A stretch of DNA of 64,000 bases from Lichenicoccus roseus (GTDB taxonomy: Bacteria > Pseudomonadota > Alphaproteobacteria > Acetobacterales > Acetobacteraceae): positions 310,001 to 374,000 of the forward strand of contig NZ_VCDI01000001.1 in assembly GCF_005844085.1 (NCBI RefSeq), in the 5' to 3' direction. The notes under the pieces were generated by a model. That model was given only the letters and a program-made list of their open reading frames with translations, did not search any database and was not told where the DNA came from. This document shows, piece after piece, positions 8,176 to 16,991 of this stretch. Position 1 is the stretch's first letter. Each line of letters opens with the position of its first letter. The position numbers were made by a program, and so were the translations under genes.

Positions 8176-10128
8176 TCAGCTCCGGTGGAAGTGCCCATAC
8201 ACGGTGCGCGCCATCTCGCGGCTGATCCCGGGCGCGGCTTCCAGGTCCACCAGCCCGGCCTGCTTGACGCCGCGCGCCGAACCGAAATGGTTCAGCAACG
8301 CGCGCTTGCGGGCACTGCCGATGCCGGGAATGTCGTCCAGCTCCGACTTCGAGATCGCCTTCGAGCGGCCGGCGCGGTGGGTGGTGATGGCGAACCGGTG
8401 CGCCTCGTCGCGCAGCCGCTGCAGGTAGTAGAGCACGGCGTCGCGCGGCGGCAGCTGGAACGGCGGCGCGTCGCCGGTATGGAACCACTCGCGGCCGGCG
8501 TCGCGGTCCGGACCCTTGGCGATGGCGACCAGCTTCACGTCGGTGACGCCGAGATCGTCCAGCACCGAGCGCACCGCCGAATACTGTCCGGCGCCGCCAT
8601 CGATCAGCAGCAGGTCCGGCCAGTCGGTGCGGGCGCCACTGCCCCCCTCCAGCCTGGCCTCCTCCTGCTCCTTGAGCGCGCGGCCGAAGCGGCGCTCAAG
8701 CACCTCGCGCATCATCGCGAAATCGTCGCCCGGGGCGATCGGGCCGCGTATGGAGTATTTCCGGTAGGCGTTCTTGGTGAACCCCTCGGGACCGGCCACC
8801 ACCATCACGCCATAGGCGTTGGTGCCCATGATGTGGCTGTTGTCGTAGGTTTCGATACGCTCGGGCGAGGTCTCGAGGCCGAACAGGGTCGCCACACCCT
8901 CGAGCAGCTTGGCCTGGCCGGCGCCTTCCGCCAGACGGCGCTCCAGCGCCTCGCGGGCATTGGTGATCGCATGTTCCAGCACCTGGCGCTTCTCGCCGCG
9001 CTGGGGCACCGCGAGCTCGACGCGGCGTGGGCCGCGCCCTCCCATCCCCGCCCCGGCCAGGCGCAGGCTGAGCGCCTCGCCGATCAGCTCGGCCTCCGCC
9101 AGCTCGTGGCTCAGCAGCAGCAAGGGCGGCGGCGGCTTGTCGTCGTAGAACTGGGCGATGAAGGCGCCGAGGATGTCGGCCGCCTCGGCGTCGCGCGCAT
9201 TGGCGGGGAAGAATGCCCGGTTGCCGTTGTTGCGTCCGCCGCGGATGAAGAACACCTGCACGCAGCACTGCCCGGCTGCCTGCCACAGCGCGATGACGTC
9301 GGCATCCTCGATCGAGGCCGGGTTCATGATGCCGCTGCCCTGCACATGGGTCAGGCCGCGTATGCGGTCGCGCAGGGCGGCCGCGCGCTCGAACTCCAGC
9401 GCCTCCGCCGCCTGTTCCATCTCGATGGCGAGGTCGCGCTGCACGGTTCCCGCCTTGCCCGACAGGAAGGCGCGCGCCTGCCCCACCAGCCGGTCGTAGC
9501 CTTCCTTGTCGATGCGATCCACGCACGGCGCCGAGCAGCGCTTGATCTGGTGCAGCAGGCAGGGCCGCGTGCGCGACGCGAACACGGTGTCGGCGCAGGA
9601 GCGCAGCAGGAACACACGCTGCATCGCGGTGACGGTCTGGTTGACCGCCCAGGCGGAGGCGAACGGACCCCAGTAGCTGGCGCCCTTGGTCGGCTTGCCG
9701 CGATGCTTGGCGATCTGCGGAAAGGCGTGGTTCTCCGACAGCATGAGCCACGGGTAGCTCTTGTCGTCGCGCAGCATGATGTTGAAGCGCGGCTTCAGGC
9801 GCTTGATCAGGTTGGCCTCGAGCAGCAGCGCCTCGGCCTCGGTGTGGGTGGTGACGATCTCCATCGACACCGTCTCGGACACCATGCGGCGCAGCCGCTC
9901 GGGCAGCCTCGCCACCTGGGTGTAGGAATAGACCCGCTTCTTCAGCGAGCGCGCCTTGCCGACATAGAGCGCCCCGCCGCGTGCATCGAGCATGCGATAG
10001 ACGCCAGGCGCCAACGGCATGGTCAGCAGCGCGCGCTCGATGGCGGCGACGCCGGGCGGCAAGGGATCGAGTGCGGGAAGCGGGGCCGCCTGGTCCGGCG
10101 GCGGCTGGGTTTCTGGCATGCGGCACAT
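8176..10128 (-). CDS. uvrC: Excinuclease ABC subunit C UvrC
   Basis: UvrC makes both incisions in nucleotide excision repair after UvrAB has found the lesion. The 650-residue protein has a GIY-YIG nuclease near residues 40-60 ([22 protein letters not shown]), the four-cysteine cluster region ([19 protein letters not shown]), a UVR motif ([19 protein letters not shown]), the RNase H-like C-terminal nuclease with [10 protein letters not shown], and tandem helix-hairpin-helix motifs ([19 protein letters not shown]). An internal ATG four codons in (MPETQP) could be the real start. No GTTC-N7-GTTC box is seen directly upstream. Confidence 0.96.
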   Translation of the reverse strand: MCRMPETQPPPDQAAPLPALDPLPPGVAAIERALLTMPLAPGVYRMLDARGGALYVGKARSLKKRVYSYTQVARLPERLRRMVSETVSMEIVTTHTEAEALLLEANLIKRLKPRFNIMLRDDKSYPWLMLSENHAFPQIAKHRGKPTKGASYWGPFASAWAVNQTVTAMQRVFLLRSCADTVFASRTRPCLLHQIKRCSAPCVDRIDKEGYDRLVGQARAFLSGKAGTVQRDLAIEMEQAAEALEFERAAALRDRIRGLTHVQGSGIMNPASIEDADVIALWQAAGQCCVQVFFIRGGRNNGNRAFFPANARDAEAADILGAFIAQFYDDKPPPPLLLLSHELAEAELIGEALSLRLAGAGMGGRGPRRVELAVPQRGEKRQVLEHAITNAREALERRLAEGAGQAKLLEGVATLFGLETSPERIETYDNSHIMGTNAYGVMVVAGPEGFTKNAYRKYSIRGPIAPGDDFAMMREVLERRFGRALKEQEEARLEGGSGARTDWPDLLLIDGGAGQYSAVRSVLDDLGVTDVKLVAIAKGPDRDAGREWFHTGDAPPFQLPPRDAVLYYLQRLRDEAHRFAITTHRAGRSKAISKSELDDIPGIGSARKRALLNHFGSARGVKQAGLVDLEAAPGISREMARTVYGHFHRS

Positions 10129-10312
10129 CTAGTGCGATCCGCCGGTGTCTGGGAGCGCTTCATCCACCGTTTCTGTGGAGAACCCTGTGGAGCGGCGGCG
10201 GAAACTCCGCTCCGGATGCCGGAGGAACACGGCTTCTTCATCATTGCCTAGATTCGAGGCAAACGAAGCTGCCATCCGGGGGCCATTGGCGACGATCCGG
10301 CTGTTCCGCCTT

Positions 10313-10331
10313 CCACACGTGTCGCGTGTGG
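10313..10331. repeat. Perfect 7-bp inverted repeat CCACACG/CGTGTGG
   Basis: CCACACG at 10313-10319 and CGTGTGG at 10325-10331 are separated by TGTCG. It lies about 190 bp upstream of the uvrC start and has no T tract, so an operator is more likely than a terminator. Function unknown. Confidence 0.45.
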
Positions 10332-10369
10332 CAGCTATCGGATACCAACCGCAAAGCATCCACTGATCT

Positions 10370-10378
10370 TGTGGATAA
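10370..10378 (-). promoter_or_regulatory. Perfect DnaA-box match (TTATCCACA on the minus strand)
   Basis: TGTGGATAA at 10370-10378 is the exact complement of the DnaA consensus TTATCCACA. A one-mismatch copy, TGTGGAGAA, lies at 10174-10182. One perfect site does not make an origin; it may be a DnaA regulatory or titration site. Confidence 0.45.
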
Positions 10379-10407
10379 GTCTGTGGGAGGATGGCAGACA
10401 GAATCGT

Positions 10408-10734
10408 CTAGACGGCGATTTTCCTGGCCTTGCGCGGTTTGCCTACGAACGAGGCACTCGTCGATAAACTATTGTTATTGCTGATTTGTTCGGTCTGAGC
10501 CTCGTCATAACAATGACTTAAAAGCGAGGAGAGGAGTTTCAGCCCGGTGTCAACGCGCGTGGTGGACAATTCTTCGGCCGGCGCGATCAGGGTTAGCCGC
10601 CAAGAGTCATGTTTCGTTCTCGGCGGGAGACGTCTCACGCTTCTGTGAGCATCTGTCTGGATAATGAGACCGGCCGAAAAACTTGAGCACACCTTGTGTG
10701 CCCCCGGCGACACACTCAGGACGTAGGTAAACAA
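10408..10734 (-). CDS. Possible small hypothetical protein
   Basis: An open frame of 108 codons in the AT-richer gap. The C-terminal half looks protein-like, with SWRLTLIAPAEELSTTRVD, a leucine-rich helix LKLLSSLLSH, an acidic/Asn segment, and a basic tail GKPRKARKIAV. The N-terminal third is less convincing, and the true start could be internal. No family is recognised. Its base composition differs from the surrounding genes. It may be a non-coding frame. Confidence 0.3.
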   Translation of the reverse strand: MFTYVLSVSPGAHKVCSSFSAGLIIQTDAHRSVRRLPPRTKHDSWRLTLIAPAEELSTTRVDTGLKLLSSLLSHCYDEAQTEQISNNNSLSTSASFVGKPRKARKIAV

Positions 10735-10751
10735 CCGCAGTCATATCCCCT

Positions 10752-10778
10752 GCCGGCTCCCGGGTCCCCGGAGCCGGC
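10752..10778 (-). terminator. GC-rich hairpin 3' of the GT4 gene
   Basis: GCCGGCTCC (10752-10760) and GGAGCCGGC (10770-10778) form a perfect 9-bp stem with a 9-nt loop, 20 bp after the stop codon of the minus-strand GT4 gene. No U tract follows, so intrinsic termination would be weak; it may protect the 3' end of the message. Confidence 0.45.
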
Positions 10779-10797
10779 GCTCGGGCCGCGGTGCCTG

Positions 10798-12117
10798 CTA
10801 GATCATCGTGTCGATGACGTCCGCCATCGCCGCAGCGCAGGGGGCGGCGCCGAAACGCTGGGCCTTGGCGCGGATCGTCTCGCGGTCGAAGGCGTGGCGG
10901 CGTGCATGGAACGTCCGCAGCGACTCCGCGATCCCGCCGGCCGTCACGTCCCGCAGCAGCATCCCGGTCACGCCATCCTCGATCACTTCCGGGATGCCGC
11001 CCATGGTGGTGGCGATCGAGGGCAGTCCGGTGGCGGCGGCCTCCGCATACACCATACCGAAGCCTTCGACATCGACCCCGCTCGGCTTCACCGCCATGAT
11101 GAAGGCGTCGCTACGTCCGAACTCCTCGATCACCCGCTCGGTGCTGACCGAGCCGAGGAAGCGGACCATGCCGGTGAGGCCAAGCCGGTCGGACATGCAG
11201 ATCAGGCGCGCCAGGTCGTCGCCGTCGCCGATCACCGTGTAGCTGCAGTCGATCTCGCCCTTCAGCAGCGCGATCGCCTCCAGCACGCCCTCGATGTTCT
11301 TGCGCCGCGCGCTCGAGTCGATCCGCGCCACCGTGACCAGCCGCAGCCGGCTGCTCGGGCCCGGGTTGGTCTGGCGGAAGAAATCGGGGCGCATGCCCGG
11401 ATGCACCACCGTGAAGTTCGCGGCCGGGATCCCGTACAGGTCGGCGCACAGGTCGCGCGAGAAGGCGCTGTTCGCGAACACCCAGCGGGCGCCGCGCAGG
11501 CCGAGGCCGATCTGCCGACTGCGCCAGCGCTGCACGATGGAGTCGCCGCAGACGCGGCCGGTGTTGCGCATCACGCGGCCGGGCATCGGATACCACGGGC
11601 GGGTGAAGTCGTTGCCGTGCACGTAGGCGAACAGCGGCGCCTTCAGGACGCGGCTGTAGGGGCTCAGGCCGGCATTGAGGGTGATCCAAGCATCGACCGG
11701 CTCCTGCTGCAGCAGCGCCGCGTCATCGGCCACGTGCCAGCGCATCACCGGGCGCAAGGTCACGTTGCGGCCGGGGATCTCGGTCGCCATCGCCTGGCTG
11801 GTGTAGACGACAAGCTCGTGGTCCAGCGACAGATTCTCCACCAGGCCACGGGCATGCTCTTGCATCCCGCCATGGCCGGGCGGGAATTCGGACGCGATGA
11901 TGCCGAGGCGCAGCGCCCGACGGGTCTGCCTGGTATATTGCCAGCACAGGTCGGGACGCGGACTGCTCGCGCCGTGCTGGATCACGAGGTCAGCCAGCAT
12001 GGCCTCCTGCCCACCGGGCACGGGGGCAAGCATGCCTGGCCACGCCGTCGCGCTGGCGGGGCCCGGCCCGTCGGCCGTCTGGTGATCCTGGAAGCGGTCG
12101 AAGTCGAGCAAGACCAT
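10798..12117 (-). CDS. GT4-family glycosyltransferase
   Basis: A 439-residue retaining GT-B glycosyltransferase. The N-terminal acceptor domain has LGIIASEFPPGHGGMQEHA (about residues 70-90). The C-terminal donor domain has LVTVARIDSSARRKNIEGV, the sugar-nucleotide site with the E-x7-E pair in VEGFGMVYAEAAATG, and TTMGGIPEVIEDGVTG. The first 65 residues carry no recognised domain, so a shorter start is possible. It lies downstream of a 2OG-Fe(II) oxygenase on the same strand. Donor and acceptor are unknown; a role in exopolysaccharide or surface glycan synthesis is inferred. Confidence 0.88.
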   Translation of the reverse strand: MVLLDFDRFQDHQTADGPGPASATAWPGMLAPVPGGQEAMLADLVIQHGASSPRPDLCWQYTRQTRRALRLGIIASEFPPGHGGMQEHARGLVENLSLDHELVVYTSQAMATEIPGRNVTLRPVMRWHVADDAALLQQEPVDAWITLNAGLSPYSRVLKAPLFAYVHGNDFTRPWYPMPGRVMRNTGRVCGDSIVQRWRSRQIGLGLRGARWVFANSAFSRDLCADLYGIPAANFTVVHPGMRPDFFRQTNPGPSSRLRLVTVARIDSSARRKNIEGVLEAIALLKGEIDCSYTVIGDGDDLARLICMSDRLGLTGMVRFLGSVSTERVIEEFGRSDAFIMAVKPSGVDVEGFGMVYAEAAATGLPSIATTMGGIPEVIEDGVTGMLLRDVTAGGIAESLRTFHARRHAFDRETIRAKAQRFGAAPCAAAMADVIDTMI

Positions 12118-12181
12118 GTTCGGCGATCCTGGGCATTCTGGCGGACGCGCGCCTGGCGCGGCCGATGCGTCTCTGGGTCAG

Positions 12182-13129
12182 CTAGCGGCCACGACGGAGC
12201 AGCGGCTTCGCCAGCCGCAATCCGTCCATCACCATCGGCGGCAGCACGTAGCGGACCGCCTTCGAGGCCCGCTCGCGCAGCGGCACCACCGGGATCTCCG
12301 GGTTGAGGAACTGGGTGGTGATGCGCTCGGCCGGGGTCGGGTCGGGGCGGCCGTTGGTGTAGAAATAGGCTGCCACCGAGCGGCGGGTGCGTCCGTCCGG
12401 CGTCGCCACCGGGGCCGGATGGCCGTGCAGGCTGTGCGCGGTATGGGCGAACACGATCGAGCGCCCGAACACCGGCACTACCTCACGGGTGCAGGCCTCC
12501 CGGGTCCACAGCTCCAGCGCTCCGCCCCACTCCGGCTGCCAGCCCTTGTTGAGGTAGGTGATGAAGACCAGCCGGTTGTCGAGCTTGGTGTCGACATGGC
12601 GGGTGAAGTCGACATGCACCTTGAACTTGCCGCCGACCGGGATCTCGTGCAGCCCGCCGCCGCGCAGCATCGGGTCGGGCACAAGCGCCTGGATGCCGGT
12701 GATGCCGCTCAGGAAGCCGGTGAACTTGGCGCGGTGGATGGTGTCGAAGTAGGCCTGGCTGCCCGGCCCGAGACGGACATTCGGACGGGTGCCGAACTTC
12801 ACCTCGTTGGCGGTCTCGTACTTGATCCAGTCCTCGCGGTTCAGCTTGTCGTAGTCGGCCGCGACGCGCTCCAGCATGGCGGGATCGAACAGCCCGTCGA
12901 TGACCAGATGGGGAAACGGCGACGCGGCGTCGAAAAGCTGGCGCAGCGACAGGACCGTGGCCTCGTCGAGCAGGGCCTCGTTGAGCCCGTCGGAGGAATA
13001 GGTCGGCTGCAGCTGCACCGGAGCCGCGGCCTGACCCGAAGCTGCGGCCTGCCCGGGAACCGCACCCGGCGAGGAAGCCTGGCGCGCGGTGGCGGATCCG
13101 GACGCAGCAAGAGTAGCCGAAGCAGACAT
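12182..13129 (-). CDS. 2OG-Fe(II) oxygenase (prolyl-4-hydroxylase-like)
   Basis: A 315-residue oxygenase using 2-oxoglutarate and Fe(II). The iron ligands are visible as HVD in FKVHVDFTRH and the distal His in HSLHGHPAPV, followed by RRSVAAYFY, where the arginine binds 2-oxoglutarate. YLNKGWQPEWGGALELW is typical of this superfamily. Residues 1-40 are Ala/Ser/Gln-rich and probably disordered. An excellent GGAGG lies seven bases before the ATG. The neighbouring GT4 gene suggests action on a glycan or secreted polymer, but the substrate is unknown. Confidence 0.87.
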   Translation of the reverse strand: MSASATLAASGSATARQASSPGAVPGQAAASGQAAAPVQLQPTYSSDGLNEALLDEATVLSLRQLFDAASPFPHLVIDGLFDPAMLERVAADYDKLNREDWIKYETANEVKFGTRPNVRLGPGSQAYFDTIHRAKFTGFLSGITGIQALVPDPMLRGGGLHEIPVGGKFKVHVDFTRHVDTKLDNRLVFITYLNKGWQPEWGGALELWTREACTREVVPVFGRSIVFAHTAHSLHGHPAPVATPDGRTRRSVAAYFYTNGRPDPTPAERITTQFLNPEIPVVPLRERASKAVRYVLPPMVMDGLRLAKPLLRRGR

Positions 13130-13345
13130 GGAAAACCTCCGTTCGTGTCGAGAGGCGGGTCGCGCTCGATGGCGACCTCCTCAGGCGGCGAGACAAGCAG
13201 ACAAAAAATTCGGTAGCGGTTGGTTATCGTGAAAATCGCAGGTCAGACAATGCCAAACCAGGAACCGGTCGTTACGACAGCGTTGCGGCCTGACAAAATG
13301 TTCTGATGAGGATGTGCGCTTTCAGCCTTGCGGATTGCAAGTGAA

Positions 13346-13361
13346 GCGTAACCTTTTACGC
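13346..13361. repeat. Short perfect inverted repeat GCGTAA-cctt-TTACGC
   Basis: A 6-bp stem and 4-nt loop lie in the 275-bp AT-richer spacer upstream of the oxygenase gene and 44 bp beyond the dipeptidase stop. No T tract follows on either strand. It may be an operator or a weak 3' hairpin. Confidence 0.3.
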
Positions 13362-13404
13362 GTTAATACTTCGTTTCGACTACGCCGCCGTCAGAGAAGC
13401 GTGG

Positions 13405-14433
13405 TCAGCCCTGCTCTGCGACCGCGTCTGCTTGTCGCAACAAGCGCAGGAAGTTGCCACCCCAGAAAGCGGATATCTCCGTATGTCCATAGCTGCGCGA
13501 CACCAGCTCCGCCGTCACCGCCTCGCTCTCCGCCGCGTTGGACCAGCCGGCAATCGCGCCGCCGCCGTCGAAGTCGGAGCTGATGCCGACATGCGCCACG
13601 CCGATGCGCTGCACGACGTAGTCCAGGTGATCAACGAAATCCTTCACCGACGCCGATGCCGCGTCCGGCTTCCGGCGCAGGAAGGACGGCATCGCGGTGA
13701 TCTGGATCAGGCCCTCCGTATCACGCAGCGCGTCAAGCTGGGTATCGTCGAGATTGCGCGGATGGTCGCACAGCGCGCGGACGCACGAATGCGTCGCAAC
13801 CACCGGCGTCCTGGAGTGCATCGCCGCCTGCAGCATTGACTGGCGCGACAGGTGCGACACGTCGACCAGCATGCCGAGCCGGTTCATCTCGGCGATCGCC
13901 TCGCGACCAAGCGGGCTCAGGCCACCGTGCAGGGTCTCGGCATCGGCCAGGTCGCGACGCGGGATGGCGGAGTCCGCCAGCGCGTTGTGCCCGTTGTGCG
14001 TCATCGTCATGTAGCGCGCGCCGCGGGCACGAAGCTGCGCCAGCACACCGAGATCCTCGCCGATCGCGTGGCCGTTCTCGACCGCCGGCACGATCGCGAT
14101 GGCGCCGTCCGCGAACGCCGCCTCGATCGCGTCGCTGTCGGTGCACAGCCTCGATGCGATGCCGTCGCGGGAGCTGCCCATCGCCGCTATCGCATCCAGC
14201 ATCGCCAGGGCGCGCGCCGATGCCGCCTCGTAGCCGGCCGGATCGCGCGGCCCCTGCGGGATGTAGGCGGCGAAACAGCCTGCCCGCAGGCTGCCACGCA
14301 GCATCTTCGGCAGGTCGACGCGTCGCTTCGCGGTGTCGGTGAAGGGGTCGTCGGCCGCGCTGCCGGGCCAGGGGATGTCGATATGGCTGTCCAGGGTGAG
14401 GATCGAGCGGTGCAGCGCGTGGATGTCGGTCAT
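13405..14433 (-). CDS. Membrane dipeptidase-type peptidase M19
   Basis: A 342-residue zinc dipeptidase of the renal dipeptidase family. The ATG at 14433 gives the usual N terminus, MTDIHALHRSILTLDSHIDIP, in which H-x-D supplies metal ligands. The bridging glutamate is in VENGHAIG, and further ligand motifs are DVSHLS, VATHSCVRAL and the late aspartate in GISSDFDGGG. No signal peptide is visible, so it is probably cytoplasmic. It would hydrolyse dipeptides, possibly D-amino-acid-containing ones. It is divergent from xthA. Confidence 0.93.
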   Translation of the reverse strand: MTDIHALHRSILTLDSHIDIPWPGSAADDPFTDTAKRRVDLPKMLRGSLRAGCFAAYIPQGPRDPAGYEAASARALAMLDAIAAMGSSRDGIASRLCTDSDAIEAAFADGAIAIVPAVENGHAIGEDLGVLAQLRARGARYMTMTHNGHNALADSAIPRRDLADAETLHGGLSPLGREAIAEMNRLGMLVDVSHLSRQSMLQAAMHSRTPVVATHSCVRALCDHPRNLDDTQLDALRDTEGLIQITAMPSFLRRKPDAASASVKDFVDHLDYVVQRIGVAHVGISSDFDGGGAIAGWSNAAESEAVTAELVSRSYGHTEISAFWGGNFLRLLRQADAVAEQG

Positions 14434-14551
14434 GCTGCTGCAACCCAACGACAACCTCGCCGGTTGCGCAAGGCTTGCGCCGCGCCCACGCCAGGACAGC
14501 CGGCGCAGGCCTGCTTGCGTAAGCCGGCGGGATGCGCGACCTCCAGGCCGC

Positions 14552-15346
14552 ATGCGCATCGTCACCTGGAACATCAACTCGTTGCGGCTGCGGCTGCCCC
14601 TGCTCGAACGCCTGGTGCTGGAGCTGTCGCCGGACATCGTCTGCCTGCAGGAGACCAAGGTCCCGGACGAGCTGTTCCCGCATGCGGCGGGCCCGGCGCT
14701 GGGATACCCGCACGTGGTCCATCGCGGCATGAAGTCCTATAATGGAGTTGCCATCTTCTCCCGGCTGCCGATCGCCCCGGTCGACACGGCACCGGACTGG
14801 TGCCTGAGGAACGACCGCCGCCATCTGGCGGTAACGGTCCAGGCGCGCTCCGGACCGATCGAGCTGCATGACTTCTATGTGCCGGCCGGCGGCGACATCC
14901 CGGACGCATCGGTCAACCCGAAGTTCGCGCACAAGCTGGCCTTCGTCGAGGAGGTCACCCGCCACTTCGCCGCCGCCCCGCCGCATCCGCGCATCCTGGT
15001 CGGCGACCTCAATATCGCACCGCTGGAGCACGACGTCTGGAGCCACCGGCAGCTCCTGGGCATCGTCAGCCATACCCCGGGCGAGGTGGAGCGCCTGCTG
15101 GCCTGGCAACAGAGCGGCTTCGTCGATGCGATGCGGCACTTCGTCCCGGCCGGGCAGAAGCTCTACACCTGGTGGTCGTACCGCAACCGCGACTGGCGGC
15201 TGTCCGACCGGGGCCGCCGGCTGGATCATGTCTGGGTCACCCCGGACCTGGTACCCGCCTTGCAGGGCATCACCGTCCACAAGGAGGCACGAGACTGGCC
15301 TGCGCCGTCCGACCACGTCCCGGTCATGCTCGAACTCGACGCCTGA
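14552..15346 (+). CDS. xthA: Exodeoxyribonuclease III
   Basis: This AP endonuclease and 3'-5' exonuclease acts in base excision repair. The start MRIVTWNINSLRLRLP is diagnostic, and the 264-residue length is typical. Catalytic motifs are CLQETKVPDE (metal-binding Glu), NGVAIFSR, VGDLNIAP (Asp/Asn) and the final SDHVPVMLEL with the catalytic His. In-frame sequence upstream of the ATG is a shadow of the dipeptidase gene. The MOSC gene starts 16 bp downstream, so the two may be co-transcribed. Confidence 0.96.
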   Translation: MRIVTWNINSLRLRLPLLERLVLELSPDIVCLQETKVPDELFPHAAGPALGYPHVVHRGMKSYNGVAIFSRLPIAPVDTAPDWCLRNDRRHLAVTVQARSGPIELHDFYVPAGGDIPDASVNPKFAHKLAFVEEVTRHFAAAPPHPRILVGDLNIAPLEHDVWSHRQLLGIVSHTPGEVERLLAWQQSGFVDAMRHFVPAGQKLYTWWSYRNRDWRLSDRGRRLDHVWVTPDLVPALQGITVHKEARDWPAPSDHVPVMLELDA

Positions 15347-15362
15347 ACGGCGGGACGTGGCC

Positions 15363-16160
15363 ATGCTGCTGACCGCGCTGCACCGCTATCCGGTGAAGGG
15401 CCTGCAGGGCGAAGGCCTGCAACGCATGGACGTCGAGCGCTGCGGTCCCTGGGGTGACCGGCGCTGGATGGTGGTGGAGCCGAACGGCAGCTTCCTGACC
15501 CAGCGCAAGTTGCCCCGCATGGCCCGCCTGTCGGCCGCGGTGCAGCCGGATGGCAGCCTGCGCCTCAGTTGCGGCACTGCCGCGATCGAGGTCGCGCTGC
15601 CGGTGGCGGCGGAGCGGCTGGAGGTGGCGGTCTGGCGCAGCCGGCTGGAAGCCGCCCTCGCCGGTGAGCGGGCCGACGCCTGGCTCAGCGAGCAGCTCGG
15701 CTGGCGCTGCCGGCTGGTGCATCTCGACAACCCGTCGGCGCGTCCGGTCGAGCGCACGACAGGCGTCGAGCAGGACGACGTGGTGTCGTTCGCCGACGGC
15801 TATCCGCTGCTGCTGACCAGCAGTGCCTCGCTGGATGCGCTGAACATGGCCTTGAAGGCACCGGTGCCGATGGACCGGTTCCGGCCCAACCTGGTCGTCG
15901 ATGGCGGGATCCCGTGGCAGGAGGATGGCTGGCGACGCCTGCGCATCGGCGACATGCTGTTCCGCGCCCCGAAGGCATGCACGCGGTGCGTGGTGATTAC
16001 CCTCGACCAGCGGACCGGGCAGGCGCCGCAGCCCGGTGAGCCGCTGCGCACCCTCGGCCGCCTCAACCGCACCGAGGCGGGGATCGTGTTTGGCCGCAAC
16101 CTGATCCCGGAGGCGCCAGGGCGGATCGCGGTCGGCGATCCGGTCGAGATCCTGGGCTAG
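15363..16160 (+). CDS. MOSC domain protein (YcbX/mARC-like)
   Basis: A 265-residue protein with an N-terminal MOSC_N beta-barrel (ALHRYPVKGLQGEGL, GDRRWMVVEPNG) and a C-terminal MOSC domain (FRPNLVVDGG, FRAPKACTRCVVITLD). The cysteine in CTRC is the likely molybdenum ligand in this family. Relatives (YcbX, mARC) bear sulfurated Moco and reduce N-hydroxylated compounds. No C-terminal ferredoxin domain like that of E. coli YcbX is present, so an external electron donor would be needed. A GTG two codons upstream is an alternative start. Confidence 0.9.
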   Translation: MLLTALHRYPVKGLQGEGLQRMDVERCGPWGDRRWMVVEPNGSFLTQRKLPRMARLSAAVQPDGSLRLSCGTAAIEVALPVAAERLEVAVWRSRLEAALAGERADAWLSEQLGWRCRLVHLDNPSARPVERTTGVEQDDVVSFADGYPLLLTSSASLDALNMALKAPVPMDRFRPNLVVDGGIPWQEDGWRRLRIGDMLFRAPKACTRCVVITLDQRTGQAPQPGEPLRTLGRLNRTEAGIVFGRNLIPEAPGRIAVGDPVEILG

Positions 16161-16246
16161 CCCCCCCGGTCTCCGCCGGATCGAGCCTCCAGGATGGCAA
16201 GCCCGCTGCCCGGCCGATGGTGCAGGAGAGCCCGACGGTGCGGGCG

Positions 16247-16975
16247 TCAGTCCACGATCGCATTCACATCCGTCGAGCGCACCGAGACGACGCCGTCGAT
16301 TTCCGACAGCGTGGCGCTCAGGTGGGTCACCGGGCGGCCGCCGCGCACCTCCAGCGACAACGTGACGATCCGCGTAGAGGCATCCCCGGCTTCCTGGTCG
16401 TGCTCGATCTGCACCCGGTCGATGACGAAGCGCTCGACCCCGCAGGCGACCAGCACGTGACGCAGGATGCCACGCCCATCCCGGTAGGCGACGGTCAGGT
16501 GCGACGGCGCCCAGCGCGACCGCGGCAGCCGGCGCACCAGCAGCGGGAAGATGAACATGATGACGAGGTGGCCGCAGGTGGCGGCCAGCGCCAGGATCGG
16601 CAGCCCGGCGCCGCACGCCATGCCGAGGGCGGCGGTGAGCCAGACCGAAGCCGCGGTGGTGAGGCCACGCACGCTGTCGCGACGCAGGAAGATCACGCCG
16701 GCGCCGATGAAGCCGATCCCCGAGACCACCTGGGCCGCCACCCGCGACGGGTCCAGCACCACCCGGTTGTTCGCCAGCACGTCCGAGAAGCCGTACTTGG
16801 AGATCAGCATGATCAGCGCGGAGGCCAGCCCGACCAGCGTGTAGGTGCGCAGGCCGGCGCTCTTCTGCCGGAACTCGCGCTCCAGACCGACCACGGCGGA
16901 CAGCACGAAGGCGAGGCCGAGCTCGATGAGTTGCAGGCCACCCTGCCCGGCGGGATCGAGCAGTCCGCCCCTCAT
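16247..16975 (-). CDS. MgtC/SapB family membrane protein
   Basis: A 242-residue inner-membrane protein. The N-terminal half has several hydrophobic segments and the family signature VVGLEREFRQKSAGLRTYTLVG, then GIGFIGAGVIF and RGLTTAASVWLTAALG. The C-terminal cytoplasmic region (about residues 170-242) resembles an ACT-like domain. MgtC proteins act in adaptation to low magnesium and modulate the F-ATPase; the exact role here is unknown. It lies directly after the PLD-family gene on the same strand, with 16 bp between. Confidence 0.92.
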   Translation of the reverse strand: MRGGLLDPAGQGGLQLIELGLAFVLSAVVGLEREFRQKSAGLRTYTLVGLASALIMLISKYGFSDVLANNRVVLDPSRVAAQVVSGIGFIGAGVIFLRRDSVRGLTTAASVWLTAALGMACGAGLPILALAATCGHLVIMFIFPLLVRRLPRSRWAPSHLTVAYRDGRGILRHVLVACGVERFVIDRVQIEHDQEAGDASTRIVTLSLEVRGGRPVTHLSATLSEIDGVVSVRSTDVNAIVD

Positions 16976-16991
16976 CGCAGGCCGTCAGCCA

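Larger units (their letters stand above)
10129..10797. other. 669-bp AT-richer gap between uvrC and a GT4 gene
   Basis: This stretch is visibly richer in A and T than its flanks, for example 10,455-10,530. It holds a perfect DnaA box, a 7-bp inverted repeat, a possible small gene on the minus strand and a GC hairpin at its right end, each listed separately. No RNA gene is recognised. It carries the promoter side of uvrC and the 3' side of the GT4 gene. Confidence 0.6.

Noticed and set aside
10129-10797. Replication origin
   Set aside because: Only one perfect DnaA box is present, with no cluster and no dnaA, dnaN or hemE neighbours, so it is reported only as a possible DnaA site.
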